DNA from: Thermoplasmatales archaeon UBA447 | GTDB lineage: Archaea > Thermoplasmatota > Thermoplasmata > Thermoplasmatales > Thermoplasmataceae | Length of the DNA stretch: 35,386 bases | Reading direction: 5' to 3' | NCBI GenBank assembly: GCA_002503205.1 | Contig: DARE01000075.1 | Span: 9,072 to 44,457 of the forward strand | Program-made: the position numbers and the translations under genes | Shown here: positions 1-8,682 of the stretch, one piece after another | Layout of the letters: each line of letters begins with the position of its first letter | Numbering within the stretch: position 1 is the first letter of the stretch | The notes under the pieces: generated by a model | What the model saw: only the letters and a program-made list of their open reading frames with translations | Database searches by the model: none | Told to the model about the DNA's origin: nothing

Positions 1-812
1 ACGATCTTCATCTCCTCAGTATATATTTTGCCAAGATCAAGTTTTGATTCCCTGCCAGTGAGAACTCCAAATGTGGCTATTCTTCCTCCACGGCCGAGAT
101 GGGATAGTGACTCATCCCAGAACTGTGCCCCTATGGAATTTATAACAACATCTGCCCTGTAATCAGGAGGCACACTTCCGGATTTGAATATTTCTGATGC
201 CCCATAATCCTTCATCCATGTCTTGCGGGAAACGACAGACACATCCATTCCCATATATTTCCCAATCTGTGATGCAAATATTCCGGTGTTGCCAGATCCC
301 CCAAATATAAGGAGTTTCTCGCCTTTTTCAGCATTGGCCTGGTTCAGTGCATGAAGTGCCGTAAGCCCTCCTATGGGAAGGGATACAGCAAGTTCGTCGC
401 TCATCCCGTCAGGTATTCTGTAGAGGTTCTTTTCAGGCATTACCGTTTCCTCACAGTAATAGCCCTGATCAAGAACACCGTGGATACCTCCATTAAGGCA
501 TAATTCCTCTCTTCCGGATAAACAGAATCTGCAGGTTCCGTCAAATTTCCTGTTGTATATGACAACCCTGTCCCCCTTCCTTATTCTTTTGCCATCCTCC
601 ATTGCAGTGCCAATTGCCTCGGACCCTGGGATATGCGGGATCGGTTGAAGATTATAGAGTATCTTTCCGTTGATGAGGTTATAGTCAAGCGGGTTCATGC
701 CCGCCATTGTGATCTTAACTTTCAGTGATCCCTTTTCCCCTGAAGGGCTCTTAACATCTGAAACAGTTATATTGTCTGCTCCGAATTTTGGTCCGACAAG
801 TATCGCTTTCAT
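1..812 (-). CDS. MDR-family alcohol dehydrogenase / quinone oxidoreductase-like protein, 3' end outside window
   Basis: The reading frame begins at ATG 812-810 and runs off the left edge, giving about 270 residues of a medium-chain dehydrogenase/reductase. The N-terminal GroES-like half contains the NPLDYN segment and a cysteine-rich lobe (CRFCLSGREELC) that resembles a structural zinc loop. The Rossmann half carries a GGSGNTG dinucleotide-binding turn. These features indicate an NAD(P)H-dependent oxidoreductase; the substrate cannot be told. A TATA-like CTTTTAAACG (832-841, minus) lies 20-30 nt upstream of the ATG, so the mRNA is probably leaderless. The gene is divergent from xerA. The C-terminus is missing only because of the window edge. 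Confidence 0.85.
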   Translation of the reverse strand, partial: MKAILVGPKFGADNITVSDVKSPSGEKGSLKVKITMAGMNPLDYNLINGKILYNLQPIPHIPGSEAIGTAMEDGKRIRKGDRVVIYNRKFDGTCRFCLSGREELCLNGGIHGVLDQGYYCEETVMPEKNLYRIPDGMSDELAVSLPIGGLTALHALNQANAEKGEKLLIFGGSGNTGIFASQIGKYMGMDVSVVSRKTWMKDYGASEIFKSGSVPPDYRADVVINSIGAQFWDESLSHLGRGGRIATFGVLTGRESKLDLGKIYTEEMKI

Positions 813-933
813 GCTGCAATGATTGGATACACGTTTAAAAGTGTTAAGATAGGCGCAGAAGGCAAGAATCAATAACAGACTGACTGACCACAGTGAGGAT
901 TGCGCATATTATTAATACGTCAATGATAATTGC
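813..933. promoter_or_regulatory. Divergent promoter region between the MDR gene and xerA
   Basis: This 121-nt spacer separates two divergent starts. Leftwards, a TATA-like element at 832-841 sits about 25 nt before ATG 812. Rightwards, CATATTATTAATAC (904-917) sits about 25 nt before ATG 934. Both positions fit leaderless transcripts. The left element lies inside a short dyad, ACAC (829-832) and GTGT (841-844). Confidence 0.45.
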
Positions 934-1782
934 ATGTTATTGGAAACATCAGCGTCACTGAAGAAATTCCAGTCAGTCATGATAAATGAGAGGAAGAGCC
1001 ACAACACAATAAAGGAATATCTCTTCATAGTCTCAAAGTTCCTTGAGTTTGCAGAAAAGCCTGCAGACAGAATTGGAATGGAGGATATTGAGAGGTTCAA
1101 AAGCCATATGGTTTTAGACAAGAATTATTCCAAATCCTCTCAGTACCTGGCAATCAAGGCACTGAAGCATTTTTTCAGATCAATGTCTCTGGACCCCCCG
1201 CCCAATCTTACAGTTCCAAGAAGGCCCATGAAGATGCCAAATTACCTGAGTGAAAAGGAGACAAGAGGAATGCTGGAGGCAGCTTCAATTGATCCTGCAA
1301 ACAGGGTCATTGTATTGCTCCTGGCACACACAGGGATGAGGGTAAGTGAGCTCTGCAACCTTAAGACAGAGGATGTTGACCTTGATTCCTCAATTATCCG
1401 AATCCGATCGGGAAAGGGGGACAAGGACAGGATAGTCCTGATTCCAGCAGAGGTATCGGAGGAACTGAGGCCCTACTATCTCGAAAGGCTTACTGACAGG
1501 AAATGCCCCTACTTTCTGAGGAGCAGGCGCGGCTCAAGATTTGACACATCCACTGTGGAGAGGAGAATACGACAAATTGCTTCTCAGGCTGGAATAGTCA
1601 GGCGTGTCACACCCCATGTGTTAAGGCACACATTTGCCACAACAATACTGAGGAACGGCGGAGATATAAGGTTCATCCAGCAGCTTCTTGGACATGCCAG
1701 CGTAGCCACGACACAGATATACACTCACGTGGATGACGAATCCCTGAAGGCACTGTACAGCAAGTTCAGGCCCAGGTATTAA
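934..1782 (+). CDS. xerA: XerA tyrosine recombinase
   Basis: This 282-residue protein has the two-domain layout of archaeal XerA/XerC/D: an N-terminal SAM-like core-binding domain (about 1-95) and a C-terminal catalytic domain. The full catalytic set is visible: R136 (TGMRVSEL), K161, H228 and R231 (HVLRHTFAT), H254 (LGHAS) and nucleophile Y263 (TQIYTHV). XerA resolves chromosome dimers at dif. The surrounding genes are housekeeping, so it is most likely the resident recombinase and not a mobile-element integrase. I see no convincing dif site nearby. The stop overlaps the convergent GGPP synthase stop by 4 nt. A later in-frame ATG (979) is possible, but 934 matches the TATA spacing. Confidence 0.93.
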   Translation: MLLETSASLKKFQSVMINERKSHNTIKEYLFIVSKFLEFAEKPADRIGMEDIERFKSHMVLDKNYSKSSQYLAIKALKHFFRSMSLDPPPNLTVPRRPMKMPNYLSEKETRGMLEAASIDPANRVIVLLLAHTGMRVSELCNLKTEDVDLDSSIIRIRSGKGDKDRIVLIPAEVSEELRPYYLERLTDRKCPYFLRSRRGSRFDTSTVERRIRQIASQAGIVRRVTPHVLRHTFATTILRNGGDIRFIQQLLGHASVATTQIYTHVDDESLKALYSKFRPRY

Positions 1783-2843
1783 CTCTTCCTCTCCACTATA
1801 TAGTCGGCAAACCACTCAAGGAACTTCTTTATTCTTGGCTCTCCCCTGACCTCTGAGAGGTATTCCTTTGACTTTGAGATCATTCTGTTCATCATGTTCC
1901 GGCTGTAGTCATAGGAGCCTGATTCCTTCACAAGATCCCTCAGCTTATGGAAGTCACTGTCAGAAATGTTCCCGGATTTCAGGCATTCCCTTATGAATTT
2001 CTTCTGTGTGTCGCTGCAAAGTTCCATTGCCTTCAGCATGAGAAGAGTCTTCTTCCCCTCGTTCACATCACTCTTTATGGATTTGCCTGTTTCCTGCTCA
2101 TTTCCGTAAAGCCCGAGAATATCATCATGAAGCTGAAATGCAGTACCAAGCAGCATGCCGTAGTACTTCAGAGGTTTCAGGTTTTCAGATGTTCCCGATA
2201 GCAATGCTCCCATATAGAGGGGCCCTTCTATTGTGTACTTTGCAGTTTTCAGGATATGCAGCCTCAGAAGATCACGCTGGCCGAATTTCTCATTGAATGC
2301 GGATTCTATGTCTATCAGCTGTCCGTATCCTGTCATCTCAATTATTCTGGAAAGCTCCATATTCGCTGAAAGCAAAAGATCAGGTCTCATTCCTGAATCC
2401 AGAAGCGACTGGTGCGCATAGGAATCTGCCAGATCACCTGCAACTATTGCAAGATTCTGCGACATCCTTGAGCTGTCGGAAACCCTTGTTTTCAATTGTT
2501 CCCGGAGGGCTGCATGCAGGGAAGGTTTTCCTCTTCTCGTCTCGCTCTGGTCCATTATGTCATCATGGATGAGGAGATAGCTCTGGGTCAGTTCAATGGA
2601 TATTGCTGCCCTGTAAATGAGATCAGAATGTTCTGTAAAAAGATCATGCCCAATGACAACAAGCATTGGCCTGAGCCTTTTTCCGCCATTCATTGTGAAT
2701 TCCATTATCCTGTTGCGCACATCCATGCATACGTCATCGAGCCTTGTCTCCGACTGTTCTTCAAAGAACCTTTCCAGCTCGGATTCAATTCTGGACCTCA
2801 TGGACTTCATGAGTTCATGTGGTTCCAGGGAATAGATGTCCAT
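1779..2843 (-). CDS. Geranylgeranyl diphosphate synthase (type I, polyprenyl synthase family)
   Basis: This 354-residue trans-isoprenyl diphosphate synthase condenses IPP with allylic diphosphates to make the C20 precursor of archaeal ether lipids. The first aspartate-rich motif is DDIMD (94-98) and the second is DDILG, preceded by FQLH. GGKRLRP (53-59) is the IPP-binding segment. A tyrosine (Y89) lies five residues before the first motif, the position of the aromatic residue in archaeal type I GGPP synthases. The frame stays open another 40 codons upstream. ATG 2843 was chosen because it gives family length and leaves 56 nt before the divergent rnhB; the longer form would overlap rnhB. The last 4 nt overlap the xerA stop. 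Confidence 0.9.
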   Translation of the reverse strand: MDIYSLEPHELMKSMRSRIESELERFFEEQSETRLDDVCMDVRNRIMEFTMNGGKRLRPMLVVIGHDLFTEHSDLIYRAAISIELTQSYLLIHDDIMDQSETRRGKPSLHAALREQLKTRVSDSSRMSQNLAIVAGDLADSYAHQSLLDSGMRPDLLLSANMELSRIIEMTGYGQLIDIESAFNEKFGQRDLLRLHILKTAKYTIEGPLYMGALLSGTSENLKPLKYYGMLLGTAFQLHDDILGLYGNEQETGKSIKSDVNEGKKTLLMLKAMELCSDTQKKFIRECLKSGNISDSDFHKLRDLVKESGSYDYSRNMMNRMISKSKEYLSEVRGEPRIKKFLEWFADYIVERKS

Positions 2844-2899
2844 TGTTGAGGTTAAGGGCAGATAAAATTTAACACTTTTCCACCTATGGTGACACAGAA

Positions 2900-3544
2900 A
2901 TGGAAAATCTATGCAGTGAGTGCGGAATGGATGAAGCTGGAAGAGGGCCTGTTTTCGGGCCAATGGTCATAGCCATTGTGTGTGGAGATCCCAGCAAAAT
3001 GAGGGAGATAGGAGCAAGGGATTCCAAATCCCTCTCTCCGGCATCCAGGGAAAGGATAATGGCACTGATCGAGAAGGAAAAATGCTTCTGGGACTATTCC
3101 GTCATAACTGCTGGAGATCTGAATGAAAGGATGTCCAGGCAGACTCTGAACGAGATTGAGTATGATGCATATCTGTCCCTTATTATGAAATCCCCGGAAG
3201 GGAGTGCCATACAGGTTGACGCATTTGATGTCATAGAGAAGAGGCTGCAGGATCGGCTCAGGCAAGATTCCGGAAGAAATGTTACATGCAGGCATTCCGG
3301 CGATCGTATATTTCCCCTTGTGTCTGCAGCTTCCATAGTTGCAAAGGTTATCAGGGACAGATATGTGCATGAGATAAGCGAGAAATACGGCGATATTGGT
3401 TCAGGATATCCAGCTGATCCAAAGACGCAGGAATTCCTGAGAAAGTGTTTTGAGAACCACTGGAATATTGATGAAATAGTAAGAAAGAGATGGAAGACAT
3501 ATATCAGAATGAGGTCGGAATACGAGAATGGAAGCCTTTTCTGA
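2900..3544 (+). CDS. rnhB: Ribonuclease HII
   Basis: This 214-residue RNase HII cleaves the RNA strand of RNA-DNA hybrids and single misincorporated ribonucleotides. The catalytic DEAGRGPVFGP motif begins at D11-E12, a further conserved acid lies in QVDAFD, and SAASIVAKVIRD and GSGYPADPKT are family hallmarks. Length is usual for archaeal RNase HII. It is divergent from GGPP synthase. An internal CysxxCys (C5, C8) precedes the motif, which is unremarkable. Confidence 0.95.
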   Translation: MENLCSECGMDEAGRGPVFGPMVIAIVCGDPSKMREIGARDSKSLSPASRERIMALIEKEKCFWDYSVITAGDLNERMSRQTLNEIEYDAYLSLIMKSPEGSAIQVDAFDVIEKRLQDRLRQDSGRNVTCRHSGDRIFPLVSAASIVAKVIRDRYVHEISEKYGDIGSGYPADPKTQEFLRKCFENHWNIDEIVRKRWKTYIRMRSEYENGSLF

Positions 3545-3616
3545 ATATCTCCATTGATCTTTTAGTAATTCATTCTGCTAAGTCAAATTAATATATTGTT
3601 CTGTCCTTAGAGAACT

Positions 3617-4312
3617 GTGTCGGAACTGTTCAAGCCTTCCGGAGATGCGGAGAAGGCAGATGATTATAACGAGCGTGGAATTTCATATTTCAACCTGAAA
3701 AAGTATCCTGAGGCAATAAAGGAGTTCACAAAGGCCATCAAGCTGATACAGAATGAGCCTGATTTTTATTTCAACAGGGGCCTGACCTACTACTCAATGA
3801 AGATGCTTGAGCAGGCCATCAAGGATTATTCCAAATCCGTGGAGCTTTACCCGGATCATGCGGATTATTACAACGCACTGGGGGCAGCCCAGGAGGATAT
3901 AGGCGACATGGATTCCGCTTACAGTTCATTCAGCAGTGCAATAAAGCTGGAGAATGACATACCGGATTACTATTACAACAGGGGTAATGTTCTCTGGAAA
4001 ATGGGAAAAAAGGAAGAGGCACTGAATGACTTCAGCAGGGCAGTAGACCTGAATTCCACTGATCAGATATTCCTTTACAGAAGGCATGAACTTCTTTCAG
4101 ATATGGGCAGATACCAGGACGCCATATCCGACCTGGAAAGGTCTGTTCAGCTCTCGCCATCAAATTACCAGTTATATCTTGCTGAGGCAGATATATATGA
4201 GAAGATGAAGGATTTCAAGAATGCCCTTCAAGCTCTGGAGAATGCTGAGAAGTACATACCGGATCCTGCACTTATCAGTGAGAGGAAGGAAGACATCCGT
4301 TCAAAAATGTAG
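3617..4312 (+). CDS. Tetratricopeptide repeat protein
   Basis: This soluble protein of 231 residues starts at GTG 3617. It is built almost wholly from TPR units of about 34 residues, with repeated signatures such as YNERGISYFNLKKYPEAIKEF, FNRGLTYYSMKML and YYNRGNVLWKMGKKEEAL. I count six to seven helical-hairpin repeats. TPR proteins are protein-interaction scaffolds; no catalytic domain or signal peptide is visible, so its partner is unknown. It lies 12 nt upstream of the XPD helicase gene and is almost certainly co-transcribed with it. Confidence 0.9.
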   Translation: MSELFKPSGDAEKADDYNERGISYFNLKKYPEAIKEFTKAIKLIQNEPDFYFNRGLTYYSMKMLEQAIKDYSKSVELYPDHADYYNALGAAQEDIGDMDSAYSSFSSAIKLENDIPDYYYNRGNVLWKMGKKEEALNDFSRAVDLNSTDQIFLYRRHELLSDMGRYQDAISDLERSVQLSPSNYQLYLAEADIYEKMKDFKNALQALENAEKYIPDPALISERKEDIRSKM

Positions 4313-4324
4313 GGCGCGTATGGG

Positions 4325-6226
4325 TTGGCGGACAATTTTGAACTCCGGGACTACCAGATAAAGGTATCTGATTTTATCACTTCAACACTTGACAGATCCG
4401 GGCATGCTGCTTTTGAGGCCCCTACAGGAAGCGGAAAGACCATAATTGGACTCCATGCTTCAATAACTTATGCAAGGGCACACAACCTCAAGATTGTCTA
4501 TCTGACAAGAACAAACTCACAGCAGGATCAGGTAATCAATGAACTCAGGATACTTGCCCCGAAACTGGGGATAAAGGCAGTCGGTTTTCAGGGAAGATAC
4601 AACCTTTGCCCTCTCTATAGAGAAGTGGAAGGAAAGGAAGAATTCTCTTCAGATTCACTGTCCCGGTTCTGCAACAGCAGGAAGAAAAAGGTTATTGAGG
4701 GAAATCAGGGAGCCTGCCGGTTCTTCAACTGGAAGGTCAGGAATGAATCAACCATGGCCCATATTTTCAGTACCATGCCAAAGGTTGAGGAATTCTCCGA
4801 GTACGCAGAGGAAAATACATTCTGCCCTTATGAATCGCTGAAGCATGCTTCAACCCTCGCTGACCTTGTGATTATGCCATATGCCTATTTCCTGAACAGG
4901 GATATTTCGGACAGGTTCCTGGCCAGATGGGGCGTTAGCCGAGACAGGATAATAGTTGTTATGGATGAGGCGCACAATCTTATGGATGCTGCACGGGACA
5001 TATCATCCTATTCCCTTAACATCAACCTTATCAACCTGGCTGAAAGGGAGGCAAAGGAGGCAGGAGATCCCATGCTTCTCGGAAACACCAGGACAACAGA
5101 CATATGCGAGGCCCTGAGAAACGCGGTCCTGGATCTTGTGAATGACCTCCTGAAGGAGAGGGAGGAGGCTGGCGTGAGATATGAGGATTTCAGGGGATAC
5201 GTTGCAACTGGCGCCAGAATCAGGAGTGATGAATTTGAGAAGGTCCTGACAGCCATGTATGATCTGGGGGAATCCATATGTGATATGAAGGAGAAGGATG
5301 GCCGTGTTCCCAGATCTCACATTCTGAATCTCGCAGCAAGAATACTCATATGGTCAGACAACTCTGACGAGAAATACATACAGATTCTTTCCAGGGAAAA
5401 GGAGGGGAATATTGAATCGTACTGCATTGAACCTGACGATGTACTGAGACCACTGATGGAATCATTCACAATCCACATGTCGGGGACGCTTGAGCCGTTT
5501 GATGCATACAGAAACATCACTGGATTTGGAAAGATGGAGATGATGAAGCTTGGCGACATATTTCCGGCAGAGAACCGCCTCATCCTTTATGACGATTCCA
5601 TATCCACAAAGTTTGATGAGCTCGATGACGCCACCATAGGAAAGATATGCGGTACCATTGAAAGCCTGGTCTCCAGGCTGAACCGTAAGACAGCGGTATT
5701 CTTTCCCTCTTACCGGCTGATGGAAAGGATCATAGATCATGGAATAAGCCTCGATCCTCTGATCGAAGAGAAGGGTATGAAGCAGAACCAGCTTATGGCA
5801 CTCATATCAAGGTACAGAAGAGGAAAGAGGCCACTTTTTGCAGTGATTGGCGGACGAATCTCTGAGGGAATAAATTTCCCCGGGGATGAACTGCAGGTTG
5901 CAATCATAGTGGGAATACCCTATCCTAAACCGGATGCAAAGCAGAAGGCTCTTCAGAACTATTACGAACATCGTTTCAAGAGGGGCTGGGAATATGCAGT
6001 TACATTTCCTGTGGCTGTGAAGCTGAGGCAGGCTGTTGGCAGACTCATACGAAGCAGGGACGATACAGGCGTTGCCATCATTCTTGACAGGAGGGCCTCA
6101 TATTTCAGAGCATACATACCCGGATTGAGGCTGAGCCGTGATCCTGTTGCTGATTCAGAGGATTTCTTTCATCATCTTGATGCGAAAGTTTCACATAATG
6201 AACAGTCTGGGAGAAAAATACTTTAG
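4325..6226 (+). CDS. xpd: XPD/Rad3-family Fe-S DNA helicase
   Basis: This 633-residue superfamily 2 helicase is the archaeal relative of eukaryotic XPD, an ATP-dependent 5'-3' DNA helicase. Walker A is APTGSGKT (32-39) and the DEAH box is D214-E-A-H. The four iron-sulfur cysteines are C95, C116, C131 and C167, all present. Motif VI is QAVGRLIRSRDD near the C-terminus. The start is TTG 4325: the ATG at 4320 is in another frame, and the previous gene stops at 4312. Length is close to that of Thermoplasma and Sulfolobus XPD. Its tight spacing with the TPR gene suggests joint expression. Confidence 0.95.
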   Translation: MADNFELRDYQIKVSDFITSTLDRSGHAAFEAPTGSGKTIIGLHASITYARAHNLKIVYLTRTNSQQDQVINELRILAPKLGIKAVGFQGRYNLCPLYREVEGKEEFSSDSLSRFCNSRKKKVIEGNQGACRFFNWKVRNESTMAHIFSTMPKVEEFSEYAEENTFCPYESLKHASTLADLVIMPYAYFLNRDISDRFLARWGVSRDRIIVVMDEAHNLMDAARDISSYSLNINLINLAEREAKEAGDPMLLGNTRTTDICEALRNAVLDLVNDLLKEREEAGVRYEDFRGYVATGARIRSDEFEKVLTAMYDLGESICDMKEKDGRVPRSHILNLAARILIWSDNSDEKYIQILSREKEGNIESYCIEPDDVLRPLMESFTIHMSGTLEPFDAYRNITGFGKMEMMKLGDIFPAENRLILYDDSISTKFDELDDATIGKICGTIESLVSRLNRKTAVFFPSYRLMERIIDHGISLDPLIEEKGMKQNQLMALISRYRRGKRPLFAVIGGRISEGINFPGDELQVAIIVGIPYPKPDAKQKALQNYYEHRFKRGWEYAVTFPVAVKLRQAVGRLIRSRDDTGVAIILDRRASYFRAYIPGLRLSRDPVADSEDFFHHLDAKVSHNEQSGRKIL

Positions 6227-6253
6227 AAGCACTGCGATACGAAAATATTAAAG

Positions 6254-8053
6254 ATGTCTCACCTCACCGATAGCGTAAAATCGCTCGGAAACACTCTCAT
6301 GAAGCGTGAAGAGGTTTCCAAATGGGTAATTGTTGGAACGCTTATCGGTATAATAGCAGGCTTCGGGGCAATAGCCCTGTATTTTGCTATACGGTTTGTA
6401 ACAGAGTACCTTCTTACAGGGCTCACAGGGTTTGTTCCGCCTGTGAGCGGTATTGCAGGGGGAAAACCTGGTTACACTCTCGGGCATTATGACGTATTCC
6501 TAATACCAGTTGCAACTGTGATTGGTGGCCTACTTTCCGGATTCATAGTCTATAAGTTTGCACCTGAGGCAGAGGGACACGGAACTGATGCTGCGATTGA
6601 CGCTTTTCACAATAAAAACGGGAAAATCCGGAGAAGGATTCCGGCTGTGAAGCTGGTTGCATCTGCAATAACAATAGGCTCTGGCGGAAGCGCCGGGAGA
6701 GAGGGGCCAACAGCACAGATAGCTGCCGGTTTTGGTTCATTTGTTGCGGATGTGATGCACCTTTCCGATCATGATCGAAGAATAGCCATGGCAGCAGGCA
6801 TAGGAGCAGGGATAGGGAGCATTTTCATGGCACCTCTTGGTGGTGCCCTTTTGAGCACTGAAATCCTCTACAGGCAGGACTTCGAGGTGGAAGCCCTGAT
6901 CCCCTCGGTAATAGCATCCATAATAGGGTATTCCATATTTGGTTCAGTATTTGGATACCGTTTTCTTTTCACAATACCATCCAGTGACGTTGTCTCCTTT
7001 TCACACCCGGAATCCCTGATCCTCTATCTCATAGTCGGTTTGCTGGCCGGGCTTGGAGGCATACTTTATGTAAAGGTTTTTTACGGAACCCAGAAACTAT
7101 TCTCCAGAATGAAGAAGGTCCCAAAGATGCTGAGACCTGCCATAGGTGCCCTGATGGTAGGAATAATTGCCATATGGTTCCCACAGATACTTGGCCTTGG
7201 ATACGGATGGATTCAGCAGATATTCTTCCAGAGCCTCGCACTTCTGCCACTGTACATCCTGATAATCATATTCTTTGTCAAAATAATTGCAACGTCACTC
7301 ACAATAGGATCTGGCGGATCAGGGGGTGTTTTTGCCCCGGGCCTTACAATAGGGGCCTTCATGGGGGCCTCCATATGGATCGTTCTTCATCCTTTCTTCC
7401 CGTTTCTGAATATTGTCGAGGTCACCATTGTGGCCATGATCTCATTCTTTGGAGGAATTTCAAAGGCTCCAATATCAGTGCTAATCATGGGCACTGAAAT
7501 GACAGGAGGTTTTGGGCTGTTCCTGCCTCTTATGCTGTCAACTGTAACATCATATTTCGTTTCTGGGAAGAAATATTCAATATATCGTGCACAGGTTCTG
7601 AACAGGGCCGCTTCACCGGCACATGCAGGTGAATATGAAAGGCCCATACTGGATCAGATAAGCGTGGAGGATGCAATGAAGACAGACTTCCCGTCGGCAT
7701 CTCCGGATTCAAGCCTTTCAGAGGCATATTCACTCATAAACATGACAAACACCAAGACAATTGTTGTGACAGAGAACGGACAGCTTGTGGGAATGGTATC
7801 GCTGGAGGCTTTATCGTCATCAGACAGCCCAAGCAAAACACCTGTAAAGGACGTAATGAGCACCAATGTTATGGTTATTGACAGAAACTCCAGCATTCAT
7901 GAGGCTCTTGATGAACTTACAAAATCGACCATAGGAAAGCTGGTTGTCATAGATAAAAGCCAGAAGGATACTGTTGTTGGGACTATAGGTTTCTCCGATA
8001 TTGCTGATGCATACAACAGAGAGGTGAGAAAGCTTCGGGCCAACCCGGTCTGA
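6254..8053 (+). CDS. ClC-family chloride channel/antiporter with C-terminal CBS pair
   Basis: This 599-residue protein has a ClC membrane core (about residues 20-450) and two CBS domains (about 470-590) that typically bind adenine nucleotides. Selectivity-filter motifs are GSGGSAGREGP, with gating glutamate E150, and GSGGSGGVFAPG. The position aligned with the E. coli internal proton glutamate (E203) appears to be I204, preceded by E203 (APLGGALLSTEILY). That is the pattern of channels and some uncoupled members. An A/T-rich element (ATATTAAAG) lies directly before the ATG. It follows XPD by 27 nt but is functionally unrelated. In an acidophile, ClC proteins may help with charge balance or acid resistance; that is inference. 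Confidence 0.93.
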   Translation: MSHLTDSVKSLGNTLMKREEVSKWVIVGTLIGIIAGFGAIALYFAIRFVTEYLLTGLTGFVPPVSGIAGGKPGYTLGHYDVFLIPVATVIGGLLSGFIVYKFAPEAEGHGTDAAIDAFHNKNGKIRRRIPAVKLVASAITIGSGGSAGREGPTAQIAAGFGSFVADVMHLSDHDRRIAMAAGIGAGIGSIFMAPLGGALLSTEILYRQDFEVEALIPSVIASIIGYSIFGSVFGYRFLFTIPSSDVVSFSHPESLILYLIVGLLAGLGGILYVKVFYGTQKLFSRMKKVPKMLRPAIGALMVGIIAIWFPQILGLGYGWIQQIFFQSLALLPLYILIIIFFVKIIATSLTIGSGGSGGVFAPGLTIGAFMGASIWIVLHPFFPFLNIVEVTIVAMISFFGGISKAPISVLIMGTEMTGGFGLFLPLMLSTVTSYFVSGKKYSIYRAQVLNRAASPAHAGEYERPILDQISVEDAMKTDFPSASPDSSLSEAYSLINMTNTKTIVVTENGQLVGMVSLEALSSSDSPSKTPVKDVMSTNVMVIDRNSSIHEALDELTKSTIGKLVVIDKSQKDTVVGTIGFSDIADAYNREVRKLRANPV

Positions 8054-8140
8054 TCCTTCGGATGCGAAATTTCGCTTTATGTATGTAGAAAAGTACTAAT
8101 TGCAATATATTATTGTACAGGTAAGGGGAGAACTTTGGCA

Positions 8141-8596
8141 ATGAATTCACATTTTGTACAGGGCTATATCAGGGAGTTTCAGAGAGATGATATATACGAT
8201 ATCATGGATATAGCCAGAAACTCATTTTCGGAGTATTACTCCTCAAGCCTGATCATGGATCTGTACTCTGCTTGGCCACAGGCATTCAGAGTATATGTTC
8301 TGAATGAATCTGTGCAGGGTTTTGTGATAGGGGCAAGGAATCATGAGGGCGAGGCCAGGATTCTCCTTCTTGCTGTCCGCTCAGAGCTGAGGAGCCAGGG
8401 TATAGGAAAGTCCCTTATGGAAAATTTTATAAATTTCGCAATCCAGAACCACCTTATGAGCATAAGGCTTGAGGTGAAGGTGGACAATGAACCGGCAATC
8501 GCATTTTACCGTAGATTCGGATTTGTGATAACATCAAGAATAAAGGGTTATTACAGCGATTCTTCTGATGCTTTCACAATGTGGAAAATAATCTGA
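8141..8596 (+). CDS. GNAT N-acetyltransferase, RimI/Ard1-like
   Basis: This 151-residue acetyltransferase belongs to the RimI/Ard1 group, which transfers acetyl from acetyl-CoA to protein N-termini. The acetyl-CoA-binding loop is RSQGIGKS (84-91), preceded by the beta-strand ARILLLAVR. The C-terminal NEPAIAFYRRFGFV segment is typical of RimI-like enzymes. A TTG at 8135 would add two residues; ATG 8141 is preferred because GGGGAG (8125-8130) is 10 nt upstream. A small dyad (CAATA, TAT, TATTG; 8103-8115) covers the likely promoter. Confidence 0.88.
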   Translation: MNSHFVQGYIREFQRDDIYDIMDIARNSFSEYYSSSLIMDLYSAWPQAFRVYVLNESVQGFVIGARNHEGEARILLLAVRSELRSQGIGKSLMENFINFAIQNHLMSIRLEVKVDNEPAIAFYRRFGFVITSRIKGYYSDSSDAFTMWKII

Positions 8597-8682
8597 GATA
8601 GAGATACAAATGTAAGTTAGAAATGACAGAGTCCCACCGTTAATTCAGAAAATTCTATGGAAATTTAAAAAATAAGGGAAGA

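Noticed and set aside
934..1782. XerA as the integrase of the Argonaute island
   Set aside because: It is 22 kb away among housekeeping genes and matches the chromosomal XerA type.
2844..2963. Longer N-terminus for GGPP synthase
   Set aside because: It overlaps the divergent rnhB, adds 40 residues unlike the family, and contains the promoter region.
2909..3370. 153-codon minus-strand ORF opposite rnhB
   Set aside because: It is antisense to a well-recognised gene, has no family features and no promoter.
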